Notes: a model not told the origin generated them from the sequence alone. DNA of 64,000 nucleotides from Lachnospiraceae bacterium (GCA_021628825.1 JAJXRY010000001.1:1880001-1944000); one strand, 5' to 3'; shown: positions 28,597 to 39,591, numbered from the stretch's first letter. Translations and numbers: made by a program.

Positions 28597-29707
28597 CTAG
28601 TTTGTAATAACCTGCTCTGTTTCCTTATCGAATACATGAATCTTCTCAACATCGAAAGCGAACTTAACGGTATCGCCAGGTCTAGCTGTTGTACGGGAAT
28701 CAACTCTTGCTGTGATCGGGAACTCAGCCAGATCAAAGTATAAGTAAACTTCAGCACCAAGTAATTCATATACCTTAATTGCGGATTCGAATACACACTT
28801 GGATGTTTCGATGAACATTTCGGAATCATATACATCTTCAGGACGAATACCAAATGTAACGGTCTTTCCTTCGTAGCCGCCTTCAATCAGCTTCTTGGAC
28901 TTAGCCGGAGGAAGCGGAATGCTGCTTCCTGCAACCTTAAGGCTTGCAGTATCACCGCTTACTTCTACAGTAGCATCTAAGAAGTTCATCTGAGGTGATC
29001 CCATGAATCCTGCTACGAATAAGTTGGTCGGCTTCTCATATAAGTTCTGAGGGGTATCAACCTGCTGGATAACACCATCCTTCATAACTACGATTCTGTC
29101 ACCAAGTGTCATAGCTTCTGTCTGGTCATGTGTTACATAGATGATGGTTGTACCTAATCTCTGATGTAATTTAGCGATCTCAATACGCATCTGTACACGT
29201 AACTTAGCATCCAAGTTGGAAAGAGGTTCGTCCATAAGGAATACCTTAGGATTACGAACGATTGCACGTCCCATAGCAACACGCTGTCTCTGACCACCGG
29301 ACAAAGCCTTGGGCTTACGATCAAGAAGAGCTGTCAGATCCAGGATCTTTGCTGCTTCCTTAACCATCTTATCGATCTCATCCTTCGGTACTTTTCTTAA
29401 CTTAAGACCGAAAGCCATATTGTCATATACAGACATATGAGGATACAGAGCGTAGTTCTGGAATACCATCGCGATATCTCTGTCCTTCGGCTCTACATCG
29501 TTAACTACTCTGTCACCGATCTTCAGTTCACCGGAAGAAATATCTTCCAGACCTGCGATCATACGAAGTGTAGTAGACTTACCACAGCCTGATGGTCCGA
29601 CGAAGATGATGAACTCCTGATCCTTGATTTCAAGGTTAAAATCCTTAACAGCTTCGAATCCGTTAGGATAAATCTTACAAATATTCTTTTAATGATAAAC
29701 TTGACAT
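28597..29707 (-). CDS. msmX: ABC transporter ATP-binding protein, MsmX/UgpC/MalK type (one frameshift)
   Basis: About 370 residues. This is the shared ATPase that energises several carbohydrate importers in Firmicutes. Walker A VGPSGCGKSTTLR, Q-loop VFQNYALYPHMSV, signature LSGGQRQRVAMGRA, Walker B VFLMDEPLSNLDA and switch His in YVTHDQTEAM are all present. The C-terminal 130 residues form the TOBE/regulatory barrel (FGIRPEDVYD). Start at 29707 after AAGGAGGC; an extra A near 29690 separates the first seven residues from the rest. No permease genes are adjacent, which is usual for this promiscuous subunit. Confidence 0.9.
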
Positions 29708-29911
29708 TTTTTTATTTGCCTCCTTAAAAAAATTGATTACGTCTTTAAAATCTATGTTTAGTATACATGAGATTGTACTTTTTGACTATGCCACTATTCC
29801 ACAAATATTTTTCTGTCCATTGTAAAAAGTGTTGAAAATCCAGTGGGTTTTCCGGTCGCCACAGCAAGTTGACTAAAAAAGTACTTTTTTCATAGGCAGA
29901 TTGTACATGTA

Positions 29912-31374
29912 CTATTTCCGGTCACGGTCATCAAAGAATGCGAGCTGGTTTTTGCCCCGTTTCTTTGCCTTGTAGAGTGCGGCATCGGCTGCCTTATACA
30001 GAGTTTCAAAGTCAGCGCCATTCGCCGGGAATACAGCTGCACCGATACTGGCTGTCGCAGAATACTTCACATAATCGCCAACCTGGAAATGCTTGAAAAA
30101 GTATTCCAGCTTCTGCGCCTCCCGAATCGTATTACTGTCATCTTTGAGGTTCTTCAAAAAGATCGTAAATTCATCACCACCGGTCCGTCCGATAATATCG
30201 GTTACCCGGAAGTTCACACCGATCTGTTTTCCAAGCTCCCGCAGTACCTCATCACCGAAAGCATGCCCCATCGTATCATTGATCTTCTTGAAGTTGTCAA
30301 TATCCAGCACAAACATGACTGCCAGTGAATTTGGGTAATTTGCCATGTATTCCTTAATCCGGCGTTCAGTTGCAAGCTTATTGCCAAGGCCGGTCAACAG
30401 ATCGCTGTCTGCCTTTTCCTTAAGCTGCTTATTGCTCTTTGCTGCAGTAATACGGGCCATAAAGTTAATTATTACAATCAGTCGAATTCCGAGGGTGATG
30501 GTAATAATAATCCAGCCCAGTTTCATCATCAGCTTCTTCGCCTGACGCTGTTCCATATAGTTCACATAGCTCTGATGCACACATGCAACCAATGTCCATT
30601 TGCCTGCCGGTGCATAAACAACCGTTCTTTGTTCTCCATCTACGGCAACTGCAAGGCATCCTGTCTGACCATCGCCTGCTTTCTGTCTGGCAATCGTTGC
30701 CTTTGTCAGATCCGTCTTATCCACATTTCCCCAGAAATCTCTCGTTTTAAAGAATGGAGAAGTTTCATCCGTAGTAACAATCACGTGTCCGTTTTCATCC
30801 AGGAGCGCTGCAAATGTCGCGCTGTTAAATGTATCCTTCATAACGATCATACTGCGGATCTTCTGAATCGGATAATACATCACAATCTTCTGTTCCTGCC
30901 CCTCCACAGAAGCAACCATTAAAACCGCATCTGTTCCGGTAATCCCGTCATTGCTTACATAGCGGTAGGAGAACTGTGTTGCCTCGCTTACCCACTCATA
31001 GTAGTCAGCATCCTTAAGCAGTAAGGTTTTGCCGTCATGAAGGATGGCACTGCCATCGGGCCGGCACACCAGTGCTTCGTAAACTCCGGTCTGTTCGACT
31101 GCAAGATTCAGCAACTCCTTTACCTCTCCGGGCTGTCCGGTACCGGATGATGTGATCGAGCAGATCATTTTCCCCACCGTATGGATTTTTCAAATTCCTG
31201 CCCAAGCTTTGCTGCGTAAAGCTCTACCTCATTCTGCATACTCCGTTCAAAATTGCTGGCAATTCCCGCATTTAAAGATTTGGAAAAATTTGCAAACAGC
31301 ACAGCCAGTACGGAAAATAAAACAATTAATGGGCAGATCCATTGGAATAAAATCTTTTTCCATTCATTCTTCAT
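29912..31374 (-). CDS. Membrane diguanylate cyclase with Cache-like sensor (one frameshift)
   Basis: About 487 residues. An N-terminal membrane helix (FQWICPLIVLFSVLAVLFANF) is followed by an extracytoplasmic sensor of about 230 residues (YEWVSEATQFSYRYVSNDG, Cache-like), a second helix (KLGWIIITITLGIRLIVIINF) and the GGDEF domain: SDLLTGLGNK, FVLDIDNFKKIND and the catalytic RTGGDEFTIF. An I-site-like RxxD is not obvious. The frame is broken near 31170, between the first helix and sensor. It is expected to make c-di-GMP in response to an outside signal; this is the second such enzyme within 7 kb. Confidence 0.82.
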
Positions 31375-31432
31375 GATATTCCCCCATACACACCGGATAG
31401 CTATTCTTATGCCTTCCCAGTTCCTACTATCC

Positions 31433-32204
31433 CTATTCTTCCGACATTTCCTTTGTTTCTTCTATTTCCCCAGCAGAACCCTCTTCTGCTGTTTCATCCT
31501 TTTCCTGAGGCCCTGTTTTCTCTGCCGCTTCTGAACCCTCTGTACCTTCCTCCACCAGCACGGTCCAGTCATCGGCATCCTTCACTTCCTGTTCCGGCTC
31601 AAACTTCTTGAAGGTCTTATTATACAAAAACGCATTCAATAACGCCGGACCTGACATTCCGAAACAGAAAGTAACCGGCATGATCTGCGGCACCCAGAAA
31701 ATAATAATCAGTGGCAGTGCCCAACACGCTACCATTAAAAACAGTCTTGGGAAGAATCATAATACCCATGAGTGCAGAATTCTTAAGTGTCATCTTCACG
31801 CTGTTATCAAATTTTGCAAGCAACGGAAAAGCCAGCGTCAGTGCAAGCACCGCCAGAATGGCAACACCGATTAACAGAAGGCTCATCCAGGACGGAAGGC
31901 TGTTTTCTGCATTCCGGATCACCCAGAAGTCCGCTGCAAAAATAATGATCAGTACCACTTCAATCAGCCAGATTCCGGTTGCCTGCTTGAAATTCTCTTT
32001 AAAAGATTTAAAAAAGCTTTTGACAATATAGCATTCTTCATCACGTACAATCTTAAGTACCACATAATGCAGTGCTGTCATGGATGCCCCTACCGTAATA
32101 ATCGGCAGACAGCAGAAAAATGCCAAGAGGTTCACAATAATCAGATCGGCCATTTTGGTTAACGCAACCATGACCGGACTGTCTAAATTAAAAAAACGTC
32201 CCAT
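31433..32204 (-). CDS. YesL-like (DUF624) membrane protein (one frameshift)
   Basis: About 257 residues. It begins MGRFFNLDSPVMVALTKMADL, typical of DUF624, with five hydrophobic segments (IIVNLLAFFCCLPIITVGA, VVLIIIFAADFWVI, LLLIGVAILAVLALTLAF, then in a second frame CWALPLIIIFWVP). The C-terminal 60 residues are acidic, Glu-rich and cytoplasmic. Members are often encoded with sugar ABC importers; function unknown. A missing or extra base near 31730 breaks the frame. I start at the ATG at 32204 because AAAGGAAG precedes it. Confidence 0.75.
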
Positions 32205-32215
32205 TTTCACTTCCT

Positions 32216-32697
32216 TTACAAGTTTAGTCTCATTGGGGTATAGATGATGCCGCTGCTATGTGTCTGCAGTCCAACATCGCGAAACCCGATTTTGTGGTAA
32301 AACCCGACAGCATACGGTGATGAATTCACCGACACGGCCGTCTTACCAAGCTCCTGTTTTACATAATCGTCCATTGCCATGATGAGGCTCCGTCCGATTC
32401 CCCTGATAATGATACTCTTTATCTACAAATAACAGCGAAATATGACTCTCATTCCGGAGGGCAATCATGCCGACCATATGCTCTCCGTCATAAGCTCCCA
32501 TCACCTGATACATTCCTCTGTCGAACATTCTCTTCAGATTCGTATCGGTGATAAAGTCCTTAAAATTCGCTATTCCCTCTTCTGAATAATCCGCAGCCTC
32601 AAACTTTAAAAACGTTTTTCCAGGCCAGCGCCATAGCGTCATCCCATTCGTTCTGCCCGATAAAACGGATCTCATAGGATGTGTCCTTTTCCCTCAT
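32216..32697 (-). CDS. GNAT-family acetyltransferase (frameshifts)
   Basis: About 160 residues. The N-terminus SYEIRFIGQNEWDDAMALAW is followed in another frame by MYQVMGAYDGEHMVGMIALR and SHISLLFVDKEYHYQG, the strand leading to the acetyl-CoA loop, and then by VSVNSSPYAVGFYHKIGF, the usual C-terminal GNAT motif. Breaks at about 32610 and 32395. The substrate is unknown. It starts 84 bases after the exported-protein gene and ends 11 bases before yesL. Confidence 0.7.
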
Positions 32698-32780
32698 TAT
32701 ATTATAGTCCTTTTTCAACCATACGTCTAGTCCTTTAGTCCTATTATTTTTCTCGTTTAGAGCAATTTTTCTACTCTTAT

Positions 32781-33315
32781 TTAAAAAAATTCCCTGTAAG
32801 GTATCCGTCACAGACTCTTTCAGATAATCCGCAAAGCTGTCTACCGCATTGGAAGCAGCATCCTTCACGGCATTCGTCACGGCTTCATTCACATGATCCA
32901 CACAGTCTTCCCCGTATTTTTCATAAAGGCTCTTTGCCTCATCAATCACGGTATCCGGTGAAAAGCCGAATTGCTCGAGCTGATCCACCGTATCCACAAT
33001 TTTCTGTGCATCCGCTTCACTGATTTCCACGCCAAACTGCTCTTTGCCTTCCTGCAGCGCATCCTTAAGGCCCTCCTGTGAATCGAGTGCTCCACTGTCA
33101 ATCTTGTCCTTGACGAAATCAAGTACCTGATTCGCAGTATCCGCATCCACGTTCTTCACAAGCTGCCCGAACTGGCCCGTCATTTCTCCTACGGCTGCAG
33201 AATAATCCACGGAAGAGCTTTCCTTCTGTGCCGTATAACGCTGTCCGAGCACGACCATATAGCCCGCTGTTCCCAGCATCAGGACAAATAATAAACATAA
33301 GAAAAACTTTTTCAC
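32781..33315 (-). CDS. Exported or membrane-anchored helical protein of unknown function
   Basis: From the GTG at 33315, which overlaps the stop of the hydrolase gene (TAGTG), the protein has an N-terminal hydrophobic segment (FFLCLLFVLMLGTAGYMVVLG) and then about 150 hydrophilic, mainly helical residues rich in Asp, Val and Ala (VDADTANQVLDFVKDKI, VDHVNEAVTNAVKDAASNAV). As written, the frame runs on through a run of seven T into the acetyltransferase gene; removing one T gives a stop at 32781, which I think is the true end. No family recognised. Confidence 0.55.
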
Positions 33316-34254
33316 TAATACTCCTCTACGCGCTCCATAACCCATGCATAGATATCATCAAAAATCTGCTGTTTTATGGGCTCATTCAAGATTTCGTGCC
33401 GGCAGCCTTCATACAGCTTCAAGGAAGTCCGCTTCATTCCGACCTTCTTAAAGTCCTCCTGTGCCTTGCGTACACCCTCACCGTAATTTCCGACCGGGTC
33501 ATCCGTTCCTGCAATAAACAGAACCGGCAGATCCTTCGGCATCTCCTTCAGGTTTTCTTCCTTGTTCAGGCGGTCCAGCAGGGTAAACAGAGTCCGGAAG
33601 CCATTTAACGTAAAGGTGAAACCGCACATCGGTTCATCTAGATACTTCTTAACTTCCTTTTCATCCGTACAAAGCCAGTCAAAGGCTGTTGCTGCTTCCA
33701 CGATTTTCTTATTATAATTACCAAATGCCAGCTTATCGATTCCCTTCGCCACATGATCGGCTCCGAGGAAAAGACGCTGTACACGTTCGATCATCAGGCA
33801 GAGCTTCACCAAAGCTTTCGGCTGTGAACCGGTTCCACAGATAATCGCTCCCTGAATTCCCGTGCCGTAACGGAACAGATAATTTCTGGTGATAAAGGAA
33901 CCCATGCTGTGTCCTAAGATCACATACGGGATTCCCGGATACTCTTCCTGATTCATCTTTTTCAGACGATGTACATCCCGTACAACAACCGTTGCCGGAT
34001 CCTGTTCACAGAAAAACCCGTATTTCCCGTTTTCACCGACACTTTTACCATGCCCGAGATGATCCTCTCCGGTAACCATGATCCCCTTCTCCCCCAGATA
34101 CATGGCCATCGGCTCATAACGCTCCACGAATTCCGCCATCCCGTGAACAACCTGTAAGATACAACAGATTTTGCCCTCCGGAACCCAGCGTACTGCATGG
34201 ATCCTGGATTTTCCATCCCTTGAATCAAATAAAAACTCTTCTTTTCTTAACCAT
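33315..34254 (-). CDS. Alpha/beta hydrolase, lysophospholipase/monoacylglycerol lipase-like
   Basis: About 312 residues, Hydrolase_4 type. The nucleophile Ser is in VILGHSMGSFITR (about residue 113), the acid Asp in FIAGTDDPVGNYG and the base His in YEGCRHEILNE. The oxyanion region is VVHGMAEFVERY. The frame is open further upstream through a TTG at 34268; a start at the ATG at 34254 (MVKKEEF) behind GGGGG fits better if one A near 34241 is surplus. It probably cleaves acyl esters of lipids; substrate unproven. It follows metG by 23 bases and overlaps the next gene. Confidence 0.78.
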
Positions 34255-34277
34255 AAGCGCCCCCGCAACCTGATGTT

Positions 34278-36251
34278 TTAGCTGATTTCTGCTCCTGCCG
34301 GCATATCCTTCTCCGGTGTCAGAAGTGCCAGATTACCCTCTGCATCCTCTGCACAAAGCAGCATTCCTTCGGAAAGGACTCCTGCAAGCTTCGCAGGCTT
34401 CAGATTCACCAGAACCATCACCTTCTTACCGACCATCTCCTCTGCACTGTAGTGCTGCTTGATGCCGGAAACGATCTGCTTTACCTGGCTGCCGATCCGT
34501 ACCTGTGAGCATAAAAGCTTTTTGGACTTCGGAACTTCCTCACACTTGATAATCTCGCCTACCTGGAACTGCATTTTGGCAAAATCATCAAAGGAAATTT
34601 CTTCCTTCGGTTCGATATCAATAACGTTTTCTTCTGCTGCTTCACTGTTTTCTCCGGCGGCCTGTTCCTTGCGTTCTGCATACATGGCATTGACCTTTTC
34701 CATCACTTCTTCGACCTTCAGTCTCGCAAAAAGGATTTCCGGTTCCGCAGTTACTTTATTTCCACTTTCATAAAGACCGAACTTCTCACAGTCTTCAAAG
34801 CTTCTTACGGAAGTATTGAGCTGCTGTGCAATCTTCTTTGCGGTAGAAGGCATGAACGGCTCAAGTAAAGAAGCGCCGATGGCAATACTTTCTACCAGAT
34901 TGTACAGAACGGTGGAGAGACGGTCCAGATTGGCCTCATCCTTGGCAAGTACCCACGGCTCTGTTTCATCAATATATTTGTTGCAGCGTTTGAACAGTGC
35001 AAAAATCTCGGTAATCGCATCTGCCACACGCAGCTCGTCCATCTTCGCAGATACTCTCTTATAGGTACCTGTTACGACTGCCTTAAGGTCTTCATCCATC
35101 TCACCGGTAACCTGCTTATCTGCTACCACGCCGCCAAAATATTTATTGCTCATGGAAATCGTACGGTTTACCAGATTGCCAAGGGTATTGGCAAGCTCGG
35201 CATTGGTACGCTCCGTTACAAGCTCCCATGTAATGTTACCATCGTTATCAAACGGCATCTCATGCAGTACATAGTAACGGACGGCATCGACGCCAAAGAA
35301 GTCTACCAGGTCATCGGCATAAATCACATTTCCCTTGGACTTACTCATCTTATCGTTGTTCATCAATAACCACGGATGACCAAATACCTGCTTCGGAAGC
35401 GGCAGATCCAGCGCCATCAGGAAGATCGGCCAGTAAATGGTATGGAAGCGGATGATATCTTTACCGATCAGGTGAAGATCTGCCGGCCAGAGCTTCTTAT
35501 ACTGCTCGGAGCTGTTGCCCTCGCAGTCATAGCCAATACCGGTGATATAGTTCGTGAGTGCATCCAGCCATACATAAATGACATGCTTGTCATCAAAGTC
35601 TACCGGAATTCCCCACTTGAAGGAGGTTCTCGATACACACAGATCCTGCAGTCCCGGTAATAAGAAATTGTTCATCATTTCATTTTTACGGGATACCGGC
35701 TGGATAAATTCCGGATGGGTATTGATATGCTCAATCAGACGATCGGCATATTTGCTCATCTTAAAGAAGTAGGCCTCTTCCTTCGCAGGCTTTACTTCTC
35801 TTCCACAGTCCGGACACTTGCCGTCCTTTAACTGGGATTCGGTCCAGAAGGATTCACACGGTGTACAGTACATTCCTTCATAGGATCCTTTATAAATATC
35901 GCCCTGATCATACAGTCTCTTGAAAATCTTCTGTACCTGCTTCTCATGGGGCTCGTCCGTAGTACGGATAAATTTATCATAAGAAGTATCCATCAAATCC
36001 CACAATTTGCGGATTGTTCCGGCTGTCTGGTCTACAAATTCCTTCGGTGTAATTCCGGCTTCCTGTGCCTTGATCTCAATCTTCTGCCCATGCTCATCGG
36101 TTCCGGTCTGGAAGAACACATCATAGCCATCTTTTCTCTTAAATCTGGCAATACTGTCTGCCAGGACAATTTCATAACTGTTTCCTATATGCGGTTTGCC
36201 TGAGGTATACGCAATCGCAGTCGTAATATAATACTTTCCTTTATTACCCAT
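34278..36251 (-). CDS. metG: Methionyl-tRNA synthetase
   Basis: 657 residues, class I synthetase charging tRNA-Met. HIGH-like motif KPHIGNSYE near residue 22, zinc site CTPCESF...CPDCG, editing/anticodon regions and the KMSKS loop in NNDKMSKSKGNV are present. The C-terminal 110 residues form the tRNA-binding EMAP-like domain (FQVGEIIKCEEVPKSKKLL) found in long MetG forms. An open frame continues upstream to 36338, but the ATG at 36251 behind AGGAACG gives the canonical N-terminus. A structured leader precedes it. Confidence 0.95.
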   Translation of the reverse strand: MGNKGKYYITTAIAYTSGKPHIGNSYEIVLADSIARFKRKDGYDVFFQTGTDEHGQKIEIKAQEAGITPKEFVDQTAGTIRKLWDLMDTSYDKFIRTTDEPHEKQVQKIFKRLYDQGDIYKGSYEGMYCTPCESFWTESQLKDGKCPDCGREVKPAKEEAYFFKMSKYADRLIEHINTHPEFIQPVSRKNEMMNNFLLPGLQDLCVSRTSFKWGIPVDFDDKHVIYVWLDALTNYITGIGYDCEGNSSEQYKKLWPADLHLIGKDIIRFHTIYWPIFLMALDLPLPKQVFGHPWLLMNNDKMSKSKGNVIYADDLVDFFGVDAVRYYVLHEMPFDNDGNITWELVTERTNAELANTLGNLVNRTISMSNKYFGGVVADKQVTGEMDEDLKAVVTGTYKRVSAKMDELRVADAITEIFALFKRCNKYIDETEPWVLAKDEANLDRLSTVLYNLVESIAIGASLLEPFMPSTAKKIAQQLNTSVRSFEDCEKFGLYESGNKVTAEPEILFARLKVEEVMEKVNAMYAERKEQAAGENSEAAEENVIDIEPKEEISFDDFAKMQFQVGEIIKCEEVPKSKKLLCSQVRIGSQVKQIVSGIKQHYSAEEMVGKKVMVLVNLKPAKLAGVLSEGMLLCAEDAEGNLALLTPEKDMPAGAEIS

Positions 36252-36266
36252 AACGTTCCTTTCCTG

Positions 36267-36352
36267 TGTATTCTTTATACACATTACGCAACTATGCAGA
36301 TCGAAAGCTGCAAACATTCCCACAAGGCAAGCCTGCATAACTCTGCATAGTT
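36267..36352 (-). promoter_or_regulatory. Structured leader before metG
   Basis: AACTATGCAGA and TCTGCATAGTT (36290-36300, 36342-36352) form a perfect 11-bp stem enclosing 41 bases that contain a second TGCAGGC...GCCT hairpin. A separate hairpin GTGTAT-ATACAC (36267-36283) sits next to the ribosome site. I do not recognise a T-box or SAM riboswitch core. Confidence 0.45.
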
Positions 36353-36553
36353 AACTTAATATTATCGAAAATGCCCGATGATGTCAATTCTTCCGCGGAA
36401 ATTTGCCACAACCGTTCAGCCATGCAGAAATCATTGTTCAAGATAACCAAACAGAAACTTTGCATTTTTTACCGGATGCATTATACTAAATCTGATAAGC
36501 ACAGACATGTAATACCGAAATCCAATCATACGCAAAGGAGCCCCTACGGAACG

Positions 36554-37458
36554 ATGCTGCAGCAGATCCGCTTTTTCCTGACAAGTGAATATTACGATTT
36601 CCTAAAACCAGGACTCGATGAGGTACGTGCTGCTGCCATGAACGGATTACCGGAAGGAGCTGTCCTTCAGATTTCCCTTGACACAATCTCCGAAAGTGAG
36701 TGTACACCATCCTCCGATGCGTGCTCAGACCCAAAGGTCTCTGACAGGGGACATCTCCTTGCGGTTACGGATTCTTCTGTTATGCTGCACCGGCTTTTGG
36801 CGCAGGGTTATTATGCGATTGCTCTTTATCACGAAACGAATCATTCCGAAGACTTCTCCGGAACTCCCTATGCCGTGGAGGATCTGTTTTCCATGACCTA
36901 TGATTCTTATGAAAAAAAGCCTACGAACGGCTTGCCGGACTTCCCTGGCAGATTCTTACAACCCCTCGGCTTACCTTGCGGGAAAGCACGGTTTTGGACG
37001 TAGAGGATTTCTACCGGATCTATCAGGATCCCTCGATCACGAAATATATGGAGAATCTTTTTCCGGACAGGAACGAGGAACGTTCTTATATGAGGGATTA
37101 CATTCAGAAGATTTACGGCTTTTACGGGTTCGGTCTATGGAGTGTCATTCACACGGTTACCGGAACCGTCATCGGGCGTGCCGGCTTAAGTGTCCGGGAG
37201 GGCTATGAGCTTCCTGAGCTTGGTTTTGTAACGGATGTCGCTTTTCAGCATCAGGGCTATACTTACGAAATCTGTGAAGCCATCCTCCGTTATGCGTGGG
37301 AAGATCTGGAATTTCCACAGGTACAGGCTTTCTGCCACCCGGAAAATACGGCCTCCCTTCATCTTCTGCAAAAGCTTGGCTTTACTTACGCAGGTGAGGA
37401 GTTCCTTGAGGGCATTCCACATGCAAGATATATTGTCAGCCTCCCCAAATCATGCTAA
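36554..37458 (+). CDS. GNAT acetyltransferase with N-terminal HAD-like domain (one frameshift)
   Basis: About 300 residues in two frames. The N-terminal 130 residues (FLKPGLDEVRAAAMNGLPEG, LLAVTDSSVMLHRLLAQGY, GTPYAVEDLF) look like half of a HAD-type phosphatase fold without its catalytic Asp motif. The C-terminal 160 residues are a complete GNAT domain (LTLRESTVLDVEDFYRIYQD, ELGFVTDVAFQHQGYTYE, CHPENTASLHLLQKLGF). A run of seven A at about 36912 separates them. RimJ/RimL-like acetylation of a protein or small molecule is likely; the substrate is unknown. The start is chosen at the ATG after GGAACG; GGAG lies 14 bases upstream. Confidence 0.65.
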
Positions 37459-37530
37459 ACTAATAGCTGTTTAAGATCTGAACGACAGATCTCTTAAATC
37501 TATTTTTAATGATAAGAAAGGAATACAATT

Positions 37531-38052
37531 ATGGCACAGAATCCTGTTGTTACATTTACTATGGAAAACGGCGATGTGATGAAGGCAGAACTTTATCCCG
37601 AAATTGCACCCACTTCCGTCAACAATTTTATCAGTCTGATTCAGAAAAACTTCTACGATGGCCTGATTTTCCATCGTGTCATCCGCGGTTTTATGATTCA
37701 GGGCGGCGATCCGGAAGGTACCGGCTGTGGCGGTCCCGGATACAGCATCAAGGGTGAGTTTTCACAGAACGGCTTCAAGAATGACTTAAAGCATACGGAA
37801 GGTGTGCTTTCCATGGCAAGAAGCATGATGCCCAACTCCGCAGGCTCCCAGTTCTTCATTATGCACAAGAACAGTCCGCACTTAGATGGTTCTTATGCTG
37901 CTTTCGGTAAGATTATCGAGGGTATGGACGTGGTAAATAAGATTGCGGAAACCGCTACCGATTACAATGATCGTCCGTTAGAGGATCAGCGTATGAAGAC
38001 CGTTACCGTTGAGACCTTCGGTGTGGACTATCCCGAACCGGAGAAGTACTAA
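37531..38052 (+). CDS. ppiB: Peptidyl-prolyl cis-trans isomerase, cyclophilin type
   Basis: 173 residues, cytoplasmic (no signal peptide). Active-site motifs FHRVIRGFMIQGGDP, SMARSMMPNSAGSQFFIM and YAAFGKIIEGMDVV are intact. It assists protein folding by proline isomerisation. AGAAAGGA lies upstream. A terminator shared with the convergent pncB gene follows. Confidence 0.92.
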   Translation: MAQNPVVTFTMENGDVMKAELYPEIAPTSVNNFISLIQKNFYDGLIFHRVIRGFMIQGGDPEGTGCGGPGYSIKGEFSQNGFKNDLKHTEGVLSMARSMMPNSAGSQFFIMHKNSPHLDGSYAAFGKIIEGMDVVNKIAETATDYNDRPLEDQRMKTVTVETFGVDYPEPEKY

Positions 38053-38099
38053 TCGTACGGATCTTAACCTATTTCAAAAGAAAATTTTGAAAAAAATCG

Positions 38100-38131
38100 A
38101 ACCCCGGATGCCTGATCAGAAACATCCGGGG
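38100..38131. terminator. Bidirectional terminator between ppiB and pncB
   Basis: ACCCCGGATG and CATCCGGGGT form a 10-bp GC-rich stem with a 12-base loop. It is followed by AAATTTTT on the plus strand and by TTCGATTTTTTT on the minus strand. Confidence 0.8.
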
Positions 38132-38142
38132 TAAATTTTTCC

Positions 38143-39591
38143 TTAATTTTCTTCATGAAGCAGGCTCATCTTTAATTCAAACATTGCAGGACTCATGTCC
38201 AGATAATGTGTATGCGCATTTTCAAAACGCTGCTCTTCCTCCCAGATTTCATTCTTAAGCTGGTCCTTCACATACTGGCGGATCTCCTCAATATCCGGAA
38301 GGTCATAGATCAATTCTCCCTTTTCAAAAACAGGCACCTGAAGCTTCTTAAAACGACATTCCACGAAGCTGCGGTTCTTCCAGTAGCTCACCGGATCCAC
38401 ATAGCGCACCGGGTCGGCGTCATTGATCTGCTCTCCCTTAACTGCAAGATAATCTGCGACGGCTTTTCCGTTCTCATCGTATACCCGATAAACCTCCTTG
38501 ATTCCAGGATTCGTAATCTTCTCGGCTGTTTCCGAAATTTTGATCTTTGGTATGAATTTTCCATCCTTCTGCACTGCAACAAGCTTATACACCGCACCGA
38601 ATACCGGTGTTGAGGAAGACGTAATCAGCCGTTCTCCCACGCCATAGCTGTCGATCTTTGCACCCTGACGGTTCAGTGAAGAAATCGTATACTCATCAAG
38701 ACTGTTGGATGCCACGATGATACAATCCGAAAGCCCTGCTTCATCCAGCATCTTCCTTGCCTCCTTGGACAGATAGGCAAGATCCCCGGAATCGAGCCGG
38801 ATTCCGATCAGCCTTTTACCCATTGGCTCTAAAACCTCTCTGGCCGTCCGGATTGCATTCGGAACACCACTCTTTAACACATCATAGGTGTCAACCAATA
38901 ATACTGTTCCATCCGGGTAGCTTTCTGCATAGGCCTTAAATGCATCATATTCACTGTCAAAGGTCATCACCCAGCTATGCGCCATCGTTCCCGAGATCGG
39001 AATATGGAACATCTTTCCGGCAAGCACCGTTGCTGTTCCTGCTGCCCCTCCGATATAAGCGGCACGAGCACCATATACTGCAGCATCCACATTGTGTGCA
39101 CGTCTCGCCCCGAAATCCGACACCGGCTTTCCGTTCGCCGCCTGCACAATGCGGTTGGTCTTTGTGGCGATCAGTGACTGGTGGTTAATCTCCAGCAAAA
39201 TGGTTGTCTCAATCAACTGCGCATCAATGAGAGGCGCCACCACCGTCATAATCGGTTCATTCGGATACATTACCGTACCCTCTTTCATGGCGTAGACGTC
39301 GCCACGAAACCGGAAATGCAGCAGATAATCCAGGAACTCCTCCGTAAAAAGCTGCTTCGACCGGAGATACTCCACATCCTCTTCGCTGAAATGCAGATTC
39401 TCAATATATTCCACCACCTGCTGCAGACCTGCAAAAATAGCAAATCCTCCATTGTCCGGATTATTCCGGTAAAACACGTCAAATGCCACCCACGTATCGT
39501 GCCAGCCCTGATTGAGATAGCCATTGGACATCGTGAGTTCATACATATCCATTACCATGGAAATGTTCCGTTCATGATATTGTGTATTCAT
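38143..39591 (-). CDS. pncB: Nicotinate phosphoribosyltransferase
   Basis: 482 residues. This enzyme joins nicotinate and PRPP to nicotinate mononucleotide in NAD salvage. Typical segments are MDMYELTMSNGYL, DFGARRAHNVDAAVYGARAA, GTMAHSWVMTFDSE, LLVDTYDVLKSG and IGIRLDSGDLAYLS. It is the last gene of the nadD-nadE-pncB group, 72 bases after nadE, so salvage and de novo end steps are co-encoded. Confidence 0.93.
   Translation of the reverse strand: MNTQYHERNISMVMDMYELTMSNGYLNQGWHDTWVAFDVFYRNNPDNGGFAIFAGLQQVVEYIENLHFSEEDVEYLRSKQLFTEEFLDYLLHFRFRGDVYAMKEGTVMYPNEPIMTVVAPLIDAQLIETTILLEINHQSLIATKTNRIVQAANGKPVSDFGARRAHNVDAAVYGARAAYIGGAAGTATVLAGKMFHIPISGTMAHSWVMTFDSEYDAFKAYAESYPDGTVLLVDTYDVLKSGVPNAIRTAREVLEPMGKRLIGIRLDSGDLAYLSKEARKMLDEAGLSDCIIVASNSLDEYTISSLNRQGAKIDSYGVGERLITSSSTPVFGAVYKLVAVQKDGKFIPKIKISETAEKITNPGIKEVYRVYDENGKAVADYLAVKGEQINDADPVRYVDPVSYWKNRSFVECRFKKLQVPVFEKGELIYDLPDIEEIRQYVKDQLKNEIWEEEQRFENAHTHYLDMSPAMFELKMSLLHEEN

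Noticed and set aside
32599..32781. Fusion of the exported protein with the N-terminus of the acetyltransferase
   Set aside because: The continuity depends on a run of seven T; with six T the protein stops at 32781 and the acetyltransferase keeps its own start.
36251..36338. Longer MetG N-terminus
   Set aside because: The extra residues are outside the synthetase fold and overlap the leader hairpins; the ATG at 36251 has a proper ribosome site.
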